Positions 28,549 through 39,226 of a stretch of 56,926 bases of DNA are shown in pieces. Below the pieces are notes generated by a model. It was given only the letters and a program-made list of their open reading frames with translations, made no database searches and had not been told where the DNA came from. The DNA is from Bacillus sp. JCM 19041 (GTDB lineage: Bacteria; Bacillota; Bacilli; Bacillales; Bacillaceae_D). Within the stretch, counting starts at the first letter, position 1. The number at the start of each line of letters is the position of its first letter. Made by a program: the position numbers and the translations under genes. Where the stretch lies: positions 1 to 56,926 of the forward strand of contig BAXC01000016.1 in NCBI GenBank assembly GCA_001310375.1, written 5' to 3'.

Positions 28549-28565
28549 TGTAACTAAACTGTAAT
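28549..28565. promoter_or_regulatory. WalR-like box upstream of the wall hydrolase
   Basis: TGTAAC-TAAAC-TGTAAT exactly fits TGTWAH-N5-TGTWAH. It is on the plus strand about 140 bp from the divergently read hydrolase gene. The rest of 28413-28789 holds the divergent promoters; I see no further gene in it. Confidence 0.45.
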
Positions 28566-28789
28566 ATTACAAAAGTAAGGAGTTATGACCTATTTCATTA
28601 TTATGGAGAGCAAATTTCACTGCTACATCAACCTTTTTGCTTAAAATTACTCTATGACACTAGCATGTGGAAGAGGTTGGGAAAATTATTTACCTACATC
28701 AAAAGGCTGAAGATTCTTCCTCTATCTGGACGATTCAATTGTTGTTGAAGCTTGCTATTATGAAAAGAAAAATAAGGAGGTGCATCAAT

Positions 28790-29596
28790 ATGACATGGAA
28801 AAAAGCTTATTTAGAAAGGCTAGGACTCCTAGAAGAAAAGCCCTCTCTCCCATTCTTAGAAAAGATTACGACATCCCAATTGAATCAGTTTCCGTTTGAA
28901 AACATTAGCAAGTTACTCAATCATGGCAACGGGCTCGATATTCCAACTCCGTCTGAGCTCCTACAAGCTCGTTCAACCTATCATACTGGCGGCACTTGCT
29001 ATACATTAAACACCAACCTCTTCCAACTCTTAAGAGCACTCAAATTTAATTGCCGCCTGCTTCAAGTCGGAGGGGTTCATTTAGCTATCTTAGTCTTCTT
29101 TGCAGATGAGAAGTACTATGTGGATTGTGGAGCAACCGCACCAAACTTCAAACCACTCCTCTTAGAAAACAAAAGAATTGAACGTATTTTTGAACAAGAT
29201 CAAGTCTTCATTACACCTACAGGAGATCAATCTTTCGAATACAAACGTTATCTGAATGGAGTGCAGAGCGGAAGCACATGGTCATTTCGTACAGACAAAC
29301 GAAACACGACTATTGAAGAATTTAGAGCAATTATTAACGATTCATTTACAGAAGATGCTCCATTTATGACCATCCTTCGCTGCCACCTCTATCAACTTGA
29401 TCAGAAACGTAGTGTTTCACTAGTTAATGACAAATTGACGATTCGTTTCCAAGAAGGAGGGGCAGAAACAGCAAAATTGCATTCAATCGAAGAGATAGAA
29501 AAAGTGATCTCACAAGAATTCCGTTTGCCCAACTTACCAATTCGCCAAGCAGTTGAGGCATTAAAGAAGAGAGGACACGATATCTTCGCACATTAG
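28790..29596 (+). CDS. Arylamine N-acetyltransferase
   Basis: 268 residues. Start ATG 28790 is chosen for the strong AAGGAGGTG; an upstream extension of the frame has no signal. The Cys-His-Asp triad is visible: Cys in HTGGTCYTLN, His in VGGVHLAILV and Asp in YYVDCGATAP. NATs transfer acetyl from acetyl-CoA to arylamines and hydrazines. Intact and monocistronic. Confidence 0.88.
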   Translation: MTWKKAYLERLGLLEEKPSLPFLEKITTSQLNQFPFENISKLLNHGNGLDIPTPSELLQARSTYHTGGTCYTLNTNLFQLLRALKFNCRLLQVGGVHLAILVFFADEKYYVDCGATAPNFKPLLLENKRIERIFEQDQVFITPTGDQSFEYKRYLNGVQSGSTWSFRTDKRNTTIEEFRAIINDSFTEDAPFMTILRCHLYQLDQKRSVSLVNDKLTIRFQEGGAETAKLHSIEEIEKVISQEFRLPNLPIRQAVEALKKRGHDIFAH

Positions 29597-29597
29597 A

Positions 29598-29773
29598 AAA
29601 AGCCAGCATAGCTAGCTTTTTGGTTATCGCTAAAGTCGATAACTCCCCAGCCTGAAAAGAAATGATTGTCAGATGGTGTTTTATTAGTCTCCTTTCAGCA
29701 TGAAAACCCCATCGAAGAAAATCTTCAATGGGGTTTTGTCTACGATTTGAAAGCCAGCACAGCTAACTTTTTT
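29598..29773 (+). repeat. Dispersed intergenic element, copy F
   Basis: The central hairpin has arms AAAACCCCATCGAAGA/TCTTCAATGGGGTTTT, followed by GTCTACGATTTGA (29738-29750). Each end carries a similar small hairpin, AGCCAGCATAGCTAGCT (29602-29618) and AGCCAGCACAGCTAACT (29751-29767). It lies between the converging N-acetyltransferase and agmatinase-family genes. Confidence 0.7.
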
Positions 29774-30716
29774 TATGATTTAGATGCTTTAACATGTCCG
29801 GCCAGTGCATAAAGCGCAAGTGTTGATGCAAAGTGGGACGAGACATCATTTGGATCTTGTTGCGGGTACACTTCTACAAAATCCATACCGACAATGCCTC
29901 TTGATGTAAACTCGTGAACAAGCGTTAAAAGCTCATATGAACTTAATCCATTCGTATCGATTGGGCCGCCTGGGTTAAAGGCGACATCCAACACGTCACT
30001 GCAAATAGAGAGATAAACATATCCACATCTTGTGCCGCTTTTTCATATAAATCTGCTGCAAACTCACGTAAATCAGATGCTTCTTTAATGTTGTTAATCG
30101 TAAACGTTTTTGCACCAGACTCCTGTGCATATTTTCCGGTTTCAGGTTTATTTCTTGGTCCATGTATTCCAATATGAAGCAAGCTTTCATTTCGTACTGC
30201 CTCATGCTCATACAAGCGAGCAAACGGCGTTGAGCGTGCATATTTCGCACCCTCATGATGAGGCATATTGTCATAATGAGCATCTAAATGCAAAATACCG
30301 ATTTTTTTACCTGGATGCTGTTCGGCAAGACCAGCTACAATTGGATACGTGATTCCATGATCCCCACCGAGCGCCAGTGGAAATTTGCCTGTCTTCCAAA
30401 CACCTTTTGCAAAGGCTTGGATACGTCGCATCGACTCATCCACATCAGCAGGTACAACATCAACATCGCCTAAGTCTGCGAGCTGTAAATGTTCAAACAC
30501 ATCAATGTGATTAAGTTCCGGCAAATAGCCTGAGTACCTACCTGATGACAGACGCATCACTTTTGGACCTAGTTCACACCCTGTGTAGTCTCCCCAAGTG
30601 ACTGCACCTTCCCACGGGACCCCATAAACAAGCACATCAGCATCTTCGATATCTTCCATCGTTCCATTTTTTGCACCAAGAAATGGTGGCGTGTTTCCGT
30701 AAATTGGTTCACTCAT
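29773..30716 (-). CDS. Agmatinase/arginase-family ureohydrolase (frameshifted)
   Basis: About 314 residues. Metal-binding motifs of the ureohydrolase fold are visible: GGDHGITYP, LDAHYDNMPH and, after repair, the CSDVLDVAFNPG region. A missing base near 29995 breaks the frame just before that motif. Candidate activities are agmatinase, guanidinobutyrase or formimidoylglutamase; the exact substrate cannot be chosen. It starts with ATG 30716 after GGAG. Confidence 0.87.
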
Positions 30717-30869
30717 TGTCCATCCGCTCCTTCGACAGTCTCTCAGAGTACCATTCCTGTTTCAGAAGCGTAACAAACCTCTATTTCTTAAACCGTTCCT
30801 TTTTGTTTCTAATTAACGATCTCTGAATCGGTGCTGCAAACAATCACTTTCCCTATATTGTACAAAGAA

Positions 30870-30906
30870 AACCCTCTCTGCTTTCCACGCAAAGAGGGCG
30901 TTTCTT
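30870..30906 (-). terminator. Terminator of the yhgE-like gene
   Basis: On the minus strand, GCCCTCTTTGC pairs with AGCAGAGAGGGT and is followed by TTTTCTTTG. Confidence 0.75.
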
Positions 30907-33584
30907 TTAATCAATCATTCGGCTCGAACGGGATTTTACCGTTGTTTCTGCCATTCGTTTTGCCAGTGGTTTCTTCATCACAAATCCAAATAATAATGCA
31001 AGTACAAAGAAGAGCAATAACACGCCCACGTTTAACCATACAGCCTCCGGTACGATACCACCAACCGCTTCTCGAAGCAAGTTAATCGCGTACGTAAACG
31101 GCAGAAATGGATTAATTGCTTGGAAAAACGGTGGTGCGACTTGGATTGGGAACGTCCCACCAGCCCTGATAGCTGGAGGACCATAAAGATAATCGCCATC
31201 GCTTTTCCAATGTTTCCAAACACGGACGCAAGCGTATAGACAATCGTCATAAAAACAAACCCAACAAGCACTGTAAAAACAACGAACCAGACAGGATGGG
31301 CTGCATAGGTTCCAAGAATAAATAAGTTCCCAATGCTAACAATCAGCGCTTGAAATAAGCTAACGAGTAAGAACAAGGCTAAACGCCCGAAGTAAATATG
31401 GTGGATCTTATACTCTTCACGCATATCAAGCCGGTGCACATCTGTCTTAAGCAAGTTCGTCAGCAACAGAGAGCCTACCCATAAGGATAGTGCCGTATAA
31501 AACGGTGCATTTGCCGATCCATAGTTTGGCACTGGATATAGTTGCTGTTCCTCCAGCTCAACTGGTTCTCTAAAAAAGGCGCTCTCTTCTTCAATGTCAT
31601 TTTTTAAGAGCTCAATAATTTCTTCAAGATTATTATTTTCTTCAAAGTCACGAATTCGATCTGCCGCGTCACCAACTGACTCTTCTAAATCAGGTAACTG
31701 TGTGGCAACAAAAGAGGATACCTCTTCAAGCGCTTCTTCAAATCCGGGTAAATTCTCTTCGAGCTTATCGACCATTGATGAAAATTCTTCCTCAAGTACT
31801 GGTAGATCATCGCGGATAAACGCTGCTGCCTGATGAATCCGTTCCTCAATCGCGGGAAAATCCTCTTCCATAAATGAATTTACACGTTCAATGGCAGCTA
31901 CTGCTTTTGGAAGTTCCGTTTCAATAAAAGCGATGCCTTCATTAATACGTTCTTCAATCGCTGGAAAGTCATCTAACAACTGCTGCAATTGCTCTTCTCC
32001 CGTTAAACTGATTGCAGCCGCTTGTTCTAATAACTCTTCTAAATCCGGTAATCGGTCTTTCACTTCCTCTAAATCTTGACCAGCAGAGGCAGCCTCCGAT
32101 TGGACTTCTCTTATCGCTGATTTGATGGTTTCTGATCCACCATTCGTAAAGTAATCTTGAACCGTAAGCGCACTGGATTCAGTCGTTTCTGCTCGTTCTC
32201 TTATTTCATCTAACGTAGCGGAATCTAGTTCCCCACCTGATTCAAGCGTGCTAATCGCCGATTGGACACTATCTTGTAACTGATTCACCTGGTCTCTTGT
32301 ACTAGTAAGCGACTCGATTAACGGTAGCAAGTCATTTGACGGTAACGGTTCATTTAATTCTGTTAAGAAATCAATCGCATTCGTCAATGCCTCTTCATTT
32401 GCCATTAACGTCTCATTAATGGCATTCAATTGTTCTAGCATCACATCTGCTGATTCACCGCTTTCAACTTGGTCAATTGCAGTTAACACGGCAGCAGATG
32501 CCTGCTCAACAAACCGAGCCTGCTGCTCAATGACATCAACAATTGGATCAACTGACCCTTCTACTTCAGACAATACATCTTGAATAGAATCAATATAACC
32601 TTCCGTATTTTCTACAATGCTTCCGGCTTTTGGCAACGCTGATTGAGCGCGCGCAATCCCTTCTTCAGCTGTCTGCACCATTTCAAGCGCTTCATTCAAC
32701 TCTGTTTCAATCTCTCCAAAGCGGTTCCCAATTGTTACAATTTGATCAGCCGCTTCTTCGATTTCAGGGATCATTCCTTCCAATTCCTTGATTTGACTTG
32801 CCAAATTGTGTATCTCTGGAAGTCGTTCTTCGAGTTCCAGTACGTACCCAGCACCTTGGTTAATCTCCGGAAATCGTTGCTCGAGTTCCATCACTTGCTC
32901 AAGCTTTTCTTTTATATCAGGCCATTCAGCATCTAATTCTGTAACCTTTGAGCCAAGTTCATTTATTTCTGGAAACCGCTCTTCTAGATTAAAAATTTGC
33001 TGTTCGAGACGCCGAATTGTTGGTAGCTCATTCTCAAGTTCAATTCCAATCTCATTAAACTGTGTAAATAAAGCTCCAGACGCTTCTGCCAAAAACTGTT
33101 CAGAAATTTGACTGACAACAGCCGACGCTCCAGCTGATGTCATCTTTGGCGCAATCGCGTTCATCTTCTCGTTCACTTCATAATGAACAACAGGTGCCGT
33201 GGGAGATCCATCCAACACGCTCGTTAATTGTTCAGAGAAGTCACTTCCGATATACACACTTGCATAATAATCGCCTTTCTTAACCCCTTCTTCAGCTTCT
33301 TCCCTCTCTACAAAATGCCAACCCATCTCGTCATTATCACGAAGGTTCGTCACTAATTCATCACCAATATGAATTTGTTCGCCATCAACCTCTGCACCTT
33401 GATCTTCATTCACAACAGCTACTTTTATTTGCCCTGTATTGCTATAAGGATCCCAAGTAGCTGCGATATTAAACCAAGCATATAGAGATGGAAGAAAGGC
33501 AAGACCAAGGAGCAAAAGCGCAACAAGAGGGACACGCTTCACATTAAGAAGGTCCTGTTTAATGATTTTCCCAATTTGCTTCAT
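30907..33584 (-). CDS. yhgE: YhgE/Pip-family membrane protein (frameshifted at 3' end)
   Basis: About 892 residues. An N-terminal membrane segment is followed by the family signature SLYAWFNIAATWDPYSNTGQ. A very long extracellular helical region (about 170-640) follows, and then an ABC-2-type block of five or so membrane segments. One base is missing near 31160; the restored end reads INLLREAVGGIVPEAVWLNV and SRSSRMID. The family includes the phage infection protein Pip of Lactococcus and type VII secretion-linked YueB/EsaA relatives. No esx or yuk genes are nearby. Function is unassigned. Confidence 0.85.
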
Positions 33585-33763
33585 GTATCCACTCGTTTCC
33601 CTTCTTCATTTTCATTTCTCATATCATACATGAGGACTAGATAATAGACAATAGATGTCCATAAAGAGAATGAAATACTGTAAACCCTTCGTAAATCAAG
33701 CTTTCCCAACAAATGAAGCGCTTCCTTTAAATCAACAAAAATGATGTGAAATCCACAAAGAAA

Positions 33764-33791
33764 AAGAAGCCAACGGCAATGTCAGCTTCTT
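33764..33791 (-). terminator. Terminator of fabZ
   Basis: AAGAAGC (33764-33770) and GCTTCTT (33785-33791) form a stem with a T-run on the minus strand, seven bases after the fabZ stop. Confidence 0.7.
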
Positions 33792-33797
33792 CTTTTT

Positions 33798-34225
33798 CTA
33801 TGCATCTTTAAATGCAAATGTCATATCCGCCTGTGCTGCTACTTCACCTTCAACATAAGCAACACCCTTTGCTTTTACAACTGGGCCTTTCATCCGTGTA
33901 ATTTCAACTTCTAAACGTAGTTGATCACCTGGACGGACTGGCCTTTTGAATTTACAGCCATCAATCGCGGCAAATAAACCAATTTTGTCTGTCCCTTCAT
34001 GGCTTTTGCTACGGTTAAGCCCGCCACTTGCGCAAGTGATTCAACAATTAACACTCCTGGCATAACAGCATAGCTCGGGAAGTGTCCATTAAAAAACTCT
34101 TCATTTGCTGTTACATTCTTTATTCCAACGGCTCTTTTTCCAGCCTCAAGCTCAACCACTTTATCTACCAATAAAAAAGGGTAGCGGTGAGGAATTAATG
34201 CTTTGATTTCTTCAATATTCAACAT
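33798..34225 (-). CDS. fabZ: 3-hydroxyacyl-ACP dehydratase FabZ (frameshifted)
   Basis: 142 residues after repair. ATG 34225 follows AGGAGG. The catalytic His is in [20 protein letters not shown], which also carries the active-site Glu, and the N-terminal [13 protein letters not shown] is typical. A missing base near 33985 breaks the frame; the other frame gives [20 protein letters not shown] and ends [10 protein letters not shown]. It dehydrates beta-hydroxyacyl-ACP in fatty-acid synthesis. fabZ neighbours flhP in Bacillus subtilis, but here other genes have come between. Confidence 0.95.
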
Positions 34226-34340
34226 CGTAAAGCCTCCTAATCCATTCAATACAGTTATTTTACCATATCTGTTCGTCCATTTTTCATGAATGAAAAATGA
34301 TAAAGTTCATCTATACTGTAGAAAAAAGGAGGGATTCATT

Positions 34341-35102
34341 TTGGCACTATTACATATGCAATTCCTATCTGAAGCCATAGGAAAACAAACCTCGGTTGCG
34401 ATTTTACTTCCAGATGACATAGAACCACCTTATAAGACGTTGTATTTATTTCATGGATGGAGTGATGACCATTCTGCTTGGCTGCGTCATTCAGCAATTG
34501 AACAATATGCCAAACGCGAACAAATTGCCGTTATCATGCCAGATGTGGGTCTTAGCTATTATACGGATATGGTGTATGGAGGACATTACTACACATACAT
34601 CTCGGAAGAACTCCCCGCCCGTATGGAGCGTGAATTCCCTCTCTCTACAAAGAAAGAAGATCGTTATGTTGCTGGACTGTCGATGGGGGGCTTTGGTGCG
34701 TTAAAATGGGCTTTAAACGAACCGGAACACTTCGCGGCTGCCGCAAGTTTTTCTGGCGCTTTAATTGTAGAAGAATTATTAAAAATCCATGAACAAACAC
34801 GGAACCATACGCGTAAACCGTTGATGCAAGCCATCTTCGGAAAAGATCTAAATGTTGAAGCGACTGGAGGAAACTTAATTACACTTATACAAAAACAAAT
34901 AAAAGCCCTCCCTCCGCTGTATCAATATTGCGGAACAGAAGACTTTGTTTACGATCTGAATATTCTCTTTCGTGACCAAGTAAAATTACTTCATACCGAT
35001 CTCCGCTATAGAGAAGGTCCTGGTGACCACACATGGAATTACTGGGATGCACGTATCGATGAGTGGTTACGCCAGTTGCGCACAGATAACTTACTAACTT
35101 AA
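34341..35102 (+). CDS. Esterase D-family alpha/beta hydrolase
   Basis: 253 residues. TTG 34341 is chosen because AAGGAGGG lies eight bases upstream. The nucleophile Ser is in AGLSMGGFG, the oxyanion strand is LYLFHGWSDDH, and the acid and His are in CGTEDFVYD and GPGDHTWNYWD. It resembles tributyrin esterase EstA and S-formylglutathione hydrolase-like proteins. No signal peptide. The substrate is probably a short acyl ester, by inference. Confidence 0.88.
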   Translation: MALLHMQFLSEAIGKQTSVAILLPDDIEPPYKTLYLFHGWSDDHSAWLRHSAIEQYAKREQIAVIMPDVGLSYYTDMVYGGHYYTYISEELPARMEREFPLSTKKEDRYVAGLSMGGFGALKWALNEPEHFAAAASFSGALIVEELLKIHEQTRNHTRKPLMQAIFGKDLNVEATGGNLITLIQKQIKALPPLYQYCGTEDFVYDLNILFRDQVKLLHTDLRYREGPGDHTWNYWDARIDEWLRQLRTDNLLT

Positions 35103-35256
35103 GACTGTGCAGCTTGTTCTTTCACTTGCGCAAGACTAGTTTCTAAGACAAGTACGTAATCATTGGCGCCGGTACTGTGAGATTCCAGAGAGGAAATGAG
35201 TAGACAACTTTATCAGCTTCCATAAACTGTTCTTGATGTTGCTTTAAAATAAAGTT
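35099..35256 (-). pseudogene. Remnant of an FMN-dependent NADH-azoreductase (azoR)
   Basis: On the minus strand, one frame encodes [20 protein letters not shown] then NLTVPA, the conserved FMN-binding block of Bacillus azoreductases. It then jumps frame into a C-terminal-like helix ([18 protein letters not shown]) ending at a TAA that overlaps the stop of the converging esterase gene. Roughly three quarters of the ~205-residue protein is missing, including the N-terminus and the middle, so this is a deletion remnant rather than a single-base error. The rest of 35257-35466 holds only hairpins. Confidence 0.6.
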
Positions 35257-35286
35257 TGATCAAAAACACCTTACAACCTAAAAAAG

Positions 35287-35326
35287 AAGAATCCATTAAG
35301 AAAAAGTAATCAAAATGGATTCTTCA
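35287..35326. terminator. Hairpin downstream of the azoR remnant
   Basis: GAAGAATCCATT (35287-35298) pairs perfectly with AATGGATTCTTC (35315-35326). There is no strong T-run, so the role is uncertain. Confidence 0.5.
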
Positions 35327-35381
35327 GCAGATTTAAGTTTGATTTCCATACAATGTCAGATGTTCTTTTTGACATAAAAAC

Positions 35382-35411
35382 ACCCCTTTAGCTGATCATA
35401 TCTAAAGGGGT
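35382..35411 (-). terminator. Terminator of the gerA operon
   Basis: On the minus strand, ACCCCTTTA pairs with TAAAGGGGT and is followed by GTTTTTATG. Confidence 0.8.
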
Positions 35412-35466
35412 AAAACGGTGCAACTTTATTATAAAGCCTTAAGATAGTATCTTATTAATTCCATCT

Positions 35467-36541
35467 CTACTGACTTACACCCGACTCAATGATTTTGGTT
35501 TTTACTTGAATGTCTAAGTCAAGGTCTTGGTAAGTTTCATACCATTCATCCTCACTCATCCATCTCGTTCAATTTGACGAGCACAAACCCAATTGGATCA
35601 ATTTTCAATTGTTGCATCTGGTACAAGAGCTGAGTTATCTCTTCTTTTAAATAGTCATCTGTTTCCTTCGTAATCTGTTTAATCTTTTCTTCAGTTAACA
35701 AACCACCGGAATACTCACTTAGTCTTGTTTTCAAATCAACGTCTGCATATAATCGACCTTCTTCTAAATCAACTCCCAGATCAACATCAGAACGTAGTTC
35801 TCGCAAAACCGCGACTTCACTACCATCTTCGACACGAACTTCAATCGATCCCCCCGTTTGATAACCGTCCGTTATTAACTTCAAGAAAAACGACTCATTT
35901 AAATCAAGTTCATGCACAAGCCGGTCCCTTTTAAATAAACCAATACCTTCAATCCTTAAAGCTCGCTCATTATAGGAGAGCACAGGCATAATGGGATCAT
36001 GTCCTTTTTCAAAATATGAACGGATAAATAAGTGCATATTGCTTTTTGGCAAGTTAGCCCTTTCCATGTTATGATCCAGCAAATTATTTAGATATCTACC
36101 AATTTCCGTCTGCAATGGAAATTCCGTATTCAACATCTCATTTGTTGTCCCCTTTACTACACATAAATAAGCTGTCATGGCGATTGTTGGATCACGGTAA
36201 TACGTATCAAGCACATCAAAAATCCCCTCCTCTGCCAGGTTATCTTGAAGCAAGATCGAAGATATTTTTCCTCCATGAAGTGGCCTGGAAGACATGCTAT
36301 TAAAAAGCAACCGTAACTTTCTTGTTGAGTCAGATACGGCCGTTAACGCTGTATTCGTTAACTCTTCTTCGTAAGAGTATGCGGTCAAGCTCACAGTGCC
36401 TCTTATCTCGTCATTGTCTGCTTTATCAAAGCCAACAACGGAAATGAGCTGCAGCTCATCAATAACATGAGTATTAATGTCCGATAACAGCGGCAAACAA
36501 ATTAAGACTACGATTATAATCGCCTTTATTGTTTTACCCAT
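35467..36541 (-). CDS. gerAC: Spore germination protein GerAC-type (frameshifted)
   Basis: About 358 residues. It has the Ger(x)C fold: DELQLISVVGFD at the N-terminus, SSRPLHGGKISSILL and ILDTYYRD-type segments, and a C-terminal domain ending WYETYQDLDLDIQVKT. One extra base near 35560 gives a premature stop at 35552; the restored stop is TAG 35467. Unusually, the N-terminus has no canonical lipobox: the usual GCW is replaced by SDI. Last gene of the operon, overlapping gerAB by eight bases. Confidence 0.88.
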
Positions 36542-37634
36542 TAGCCACTCCCCCTTTCTTTTTTATAAACAAGCTACATATCCATAAAAATGGCACAAGC
36601 CCAAAAATGAAAAAGGGTCCGATATAATTAATGCTTGTATTTAATAAATTGATGGATGTTCGGCTTTCAAACTGAATCGTTGCAACAAACACAAGGACGA
36701 TCATCCATAGAGCTGTCGTCCTATGCCTTCTATTTAATTGTTGTTTAACTAACCGACTCCCTCCCCATATCGCAAGCGTTATATTAGGGAATATCACAAT
36801 CAACCATAAAGCAATACAAATGTACTCAATTCGTTCAATGAAAATAAGAGAAACGACTTTCCATGCACTGAGTGTCGGCCAAATTGTAAGCGTTAATTGT
36901 TGGTGACTGTAATAGAGAAACGTGACGATGGCAATTGCCAAGTAAATAAGCGTTGTAAAACCAGAACCAAGGTGAGCATACACTTGAACCTTTTTTGCAT
37001 GTTTAAAAAACGGAAAATAAACAAGTAGTAATTCAGCCCCAGCAAAACTTAACGTCATTAAGAATGCGGCATGGATTTGTTGTTTAAATGTCGTATCGAA
37101 TAGCGGCTGCAAATGAAACCACTCTGCGAATTCCAATACCGGAAGTGCAGTTGGCCATAATAAAGACGGCAAAAGAACAAACAAGAATGTTAAACCTGCT
37201 ATGACACGAAAGCCTTTTGAAATTGCATAATAGGTGATGAGTAAGAAGATTAAAGAAATTGACCAAGTCTCAAGTTCTGGATAAATCCAGACTTGAATAA
37301 TTTCGATATATGTCCGTAAAACAACAATCGCAAGAGCGGCAAAGTAAAGGCTGAATAGGAAAACAACACATCCTCCAATCCACTTTCCGAGCGTACGCCT
37401 TGCAATGTGATGTAGGTCGCCATTATCGGCTTTATGGATCGTTCGGAACATCATCCAAATAATCACTTGATTCATTCCACCTGCAAGAAGAATCGCGATC
37501 CACGACTGGTAACCAGCCACATCTGCTATGTAACGGGAAAAGCCAAGGATACCAACACCTACTTGCATACCATGAACAAGAAAAAAAGCCATAAAAGGGG
37601 GAATTTTCACTTTATCTGGGAGTGGTGCATACAT
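36534..37634 (-). CDS. gerAB: Spore germination protein GerAB-type
   Basis: 366 residues, ten predicted membrane segments, intact. The FFLVHGMQVGVGILGFSRYI opening and GGMNQVIIWMMF belong to the APC-fold nutrient-binding B subunit of the germinant receptor. It lies 14 bp after the A subunit. The ligand cannot be read from sequence. Confidence 0.92.
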   Translation of the reverse strand: MYAPLPDKVKIPPFMAFFLVHGMQVGVGILGFSRYIADVAGYQSWIAILLAGGMNQVIIWMMFRTIHKADNGDLHHIARRTLGKWIGGCVVFLFSLYFAALAIVVLRTYIEIIQVWIYPELETWSISLIFLLITYYAISKGFRVIAGLTFLFVLLPSLLWPTALPVLEFAEWFHLQPLFDTTFKQQIHAAFLMTLSFAGAELLLVYFPFFKHAKKVQVYAHLGSGFTTLIYLAIAIVTFLYYSHQQLTLTIWPTLSAWKVVSLIFIERIEYICIALWLIVIFPNITLAIWGGSRLVKQQLNRRHRTTALWMIVLVFVATIQFESRTSINLLNTSINYIGPFFIFGLVPFLWICSLFIKKKGGVANG

Positions 37635-37648
37635 AAGAAAAACTCCTT

Positions 37649-39156
37649 CTAATAACCATCATCAATATCAGGCTTTGTATTCTTTTTCTTGTTCTTGGCA
37701 ATAAAACGTAGAGGGTTTTTTGTTTGTAGGAAATCCGGCCGCTCCTCCTGCGATGAGATCGGTAAACGAATTAGGGAATCCTTCATATCTTTAAACGAAA
37801 ACGGATAAATCGGTTCCGTATATGGTCGACCTAACGATTTAAGAGAAAGAAGATGACAGGTTATAAAAACAAATAGCAGTGCTATGGCAATTAATCCCCA
37901 CACTTGCGCAGCAACAATAAATGGGAAACGAACAATGCGAATTGTTGTCCCCATTCGATACACCGGTATCGTAAAAGATGCTAGTGCAGCGAGGGCTACA
38001 ATAATGAGTAGTATATTGCTTGTTAACCCAGCCTCAACTGCTGCTGTCCCAATCACAATCCCGCCAACAATACCAATCGTTTGACCAACCTTAGTAGGTA
38101 ACCTGGCACCAGCTTCTCGAAGCAACTCAATCGTTACTTCTAGAAATAACGCCTCTAAAATTGGAGGAAATGGGACCGCTGTACGCGAAGCGACTAATGT
38201 TGCAAATAAATCTTGAGGAATGATTTCTGGATGATACGAAAGAATAGCGACATAGAGTGGTGTAGCAAAAATTGAAAAGACAATTGCACATATCCGAATA
38301 ATCCGAAGCATTGATGCTGTTTGCCACGATAAGAAATAATCTTCAAACGCAGAGATAAATTCAAAAATCGTCACAGGCGCAATTAACGCTTGTGGCGAGC
38401 CATCCGTTAATACTGCAATTTTCCCCTCCATCAAAGCCGAGGCAGTCCGATCCGGTCGTTCCGTATCAATGATTTGTGGGAATACGGAAGAACTATCTTC
38501 AAGTACTTGTAGCAATGTCGACGAGTCAGGCACCTGGTCCAATTGCAAGTCTGTAATCCTCTGTTTAACCGTCTGCACATTTTCTGCATTTGCAATCGAT
38601 TGACAGTACACGACATACACGCTCGTCTTTGAACCTGAACCAATCGTATATTTTTTCATATATAAGTCGGTGGATGGAATTCTTCTGCGTAATAAATTTA
38701 TATTTACTTCTACCGTTTCGATAAAAGATTCCTTGGAGCCAAAAACACTAAATTCTATCTCCGGAACGGTTATTTCCCTGTCCTCTTGGTACGACAATTC
38801 AACAAGGAGATCAATTTGTTTACCGCCTGCAACGAACCGCAAGAGCAGACTTCCGGTCAACATTTCGTGTCGGCATGTTCCGCATTCCGACAGTCCTTAA
38901 TATTGGCGGTATAGAGCGCATTTTTCACGTGTTCATATGTAAAAAGTTCCAGCTGTTTTATTGGCCTTAACACACTTGGTCCAATTTTTTGCATATCAAC
39001 CATTGATTGAAAATAGTAGATTTGCATTGTCTGGCCGCTTTTACTTTGCTCAGTTTCCTCAACAAAATCTCCAGACTCTCTTGCATTCTTTAATACTTCG
39101 TTCAACGTTTCCAGTTTCGGGAACGTCTGTATCTTTTGTTTTTTTTTGAATCGCAT
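37649..39156 (-). CDS. gerAA: Spore germination protein GerAA-type (frameshifted)
   Basis: About 502 residues. It has an N-terminal hydrophilic domain, a GerA core including YTEPIYPFSFKD near the C-terminus, and five membrane segments (for example GVVGGIVIGTAAVEAG-like helices). A missing base near 38865 separates the first ~97 residues; joined, the text reads DCRNAEHAD then EMLTGSLLLRF. GerA receptor A subunits oligomerise in the spore inner membrane. ATG 39156 follows GGGGGCG, and a sigma-G promoter lies about 30 bp upstream. Confidence 0.9.
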
Positions 39157-39188
39157 GAAGAAGACGCCCCCATCACTTTATTTTGCTT

Positions 39189-39217
39189 TAGTATGCGGAA
39201 GATGCGGCGATTCATAC
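39189..39217 (-). promoter_or_regulatory. Sigma-G promoter of the gerA operon
   Basis: On the minus strand, GTATG (39217-39213), a 17-bp spacer and CATACTA (39195-39189) match GNATR-N17/18-CATNNTA, the forespore sigma-G consensus expected for germinant receptors. Confidence 0.7.
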
Positions 39218-39226
39218 AAAAAAAAA

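Noticed and set aside
28585..28765. Short plus-strand frames of 19 and 27 codons before the N-acetyltransferase
   Set aside because: One has a plausible AAGGAG but neither has conserved features; more likely leader sequence.
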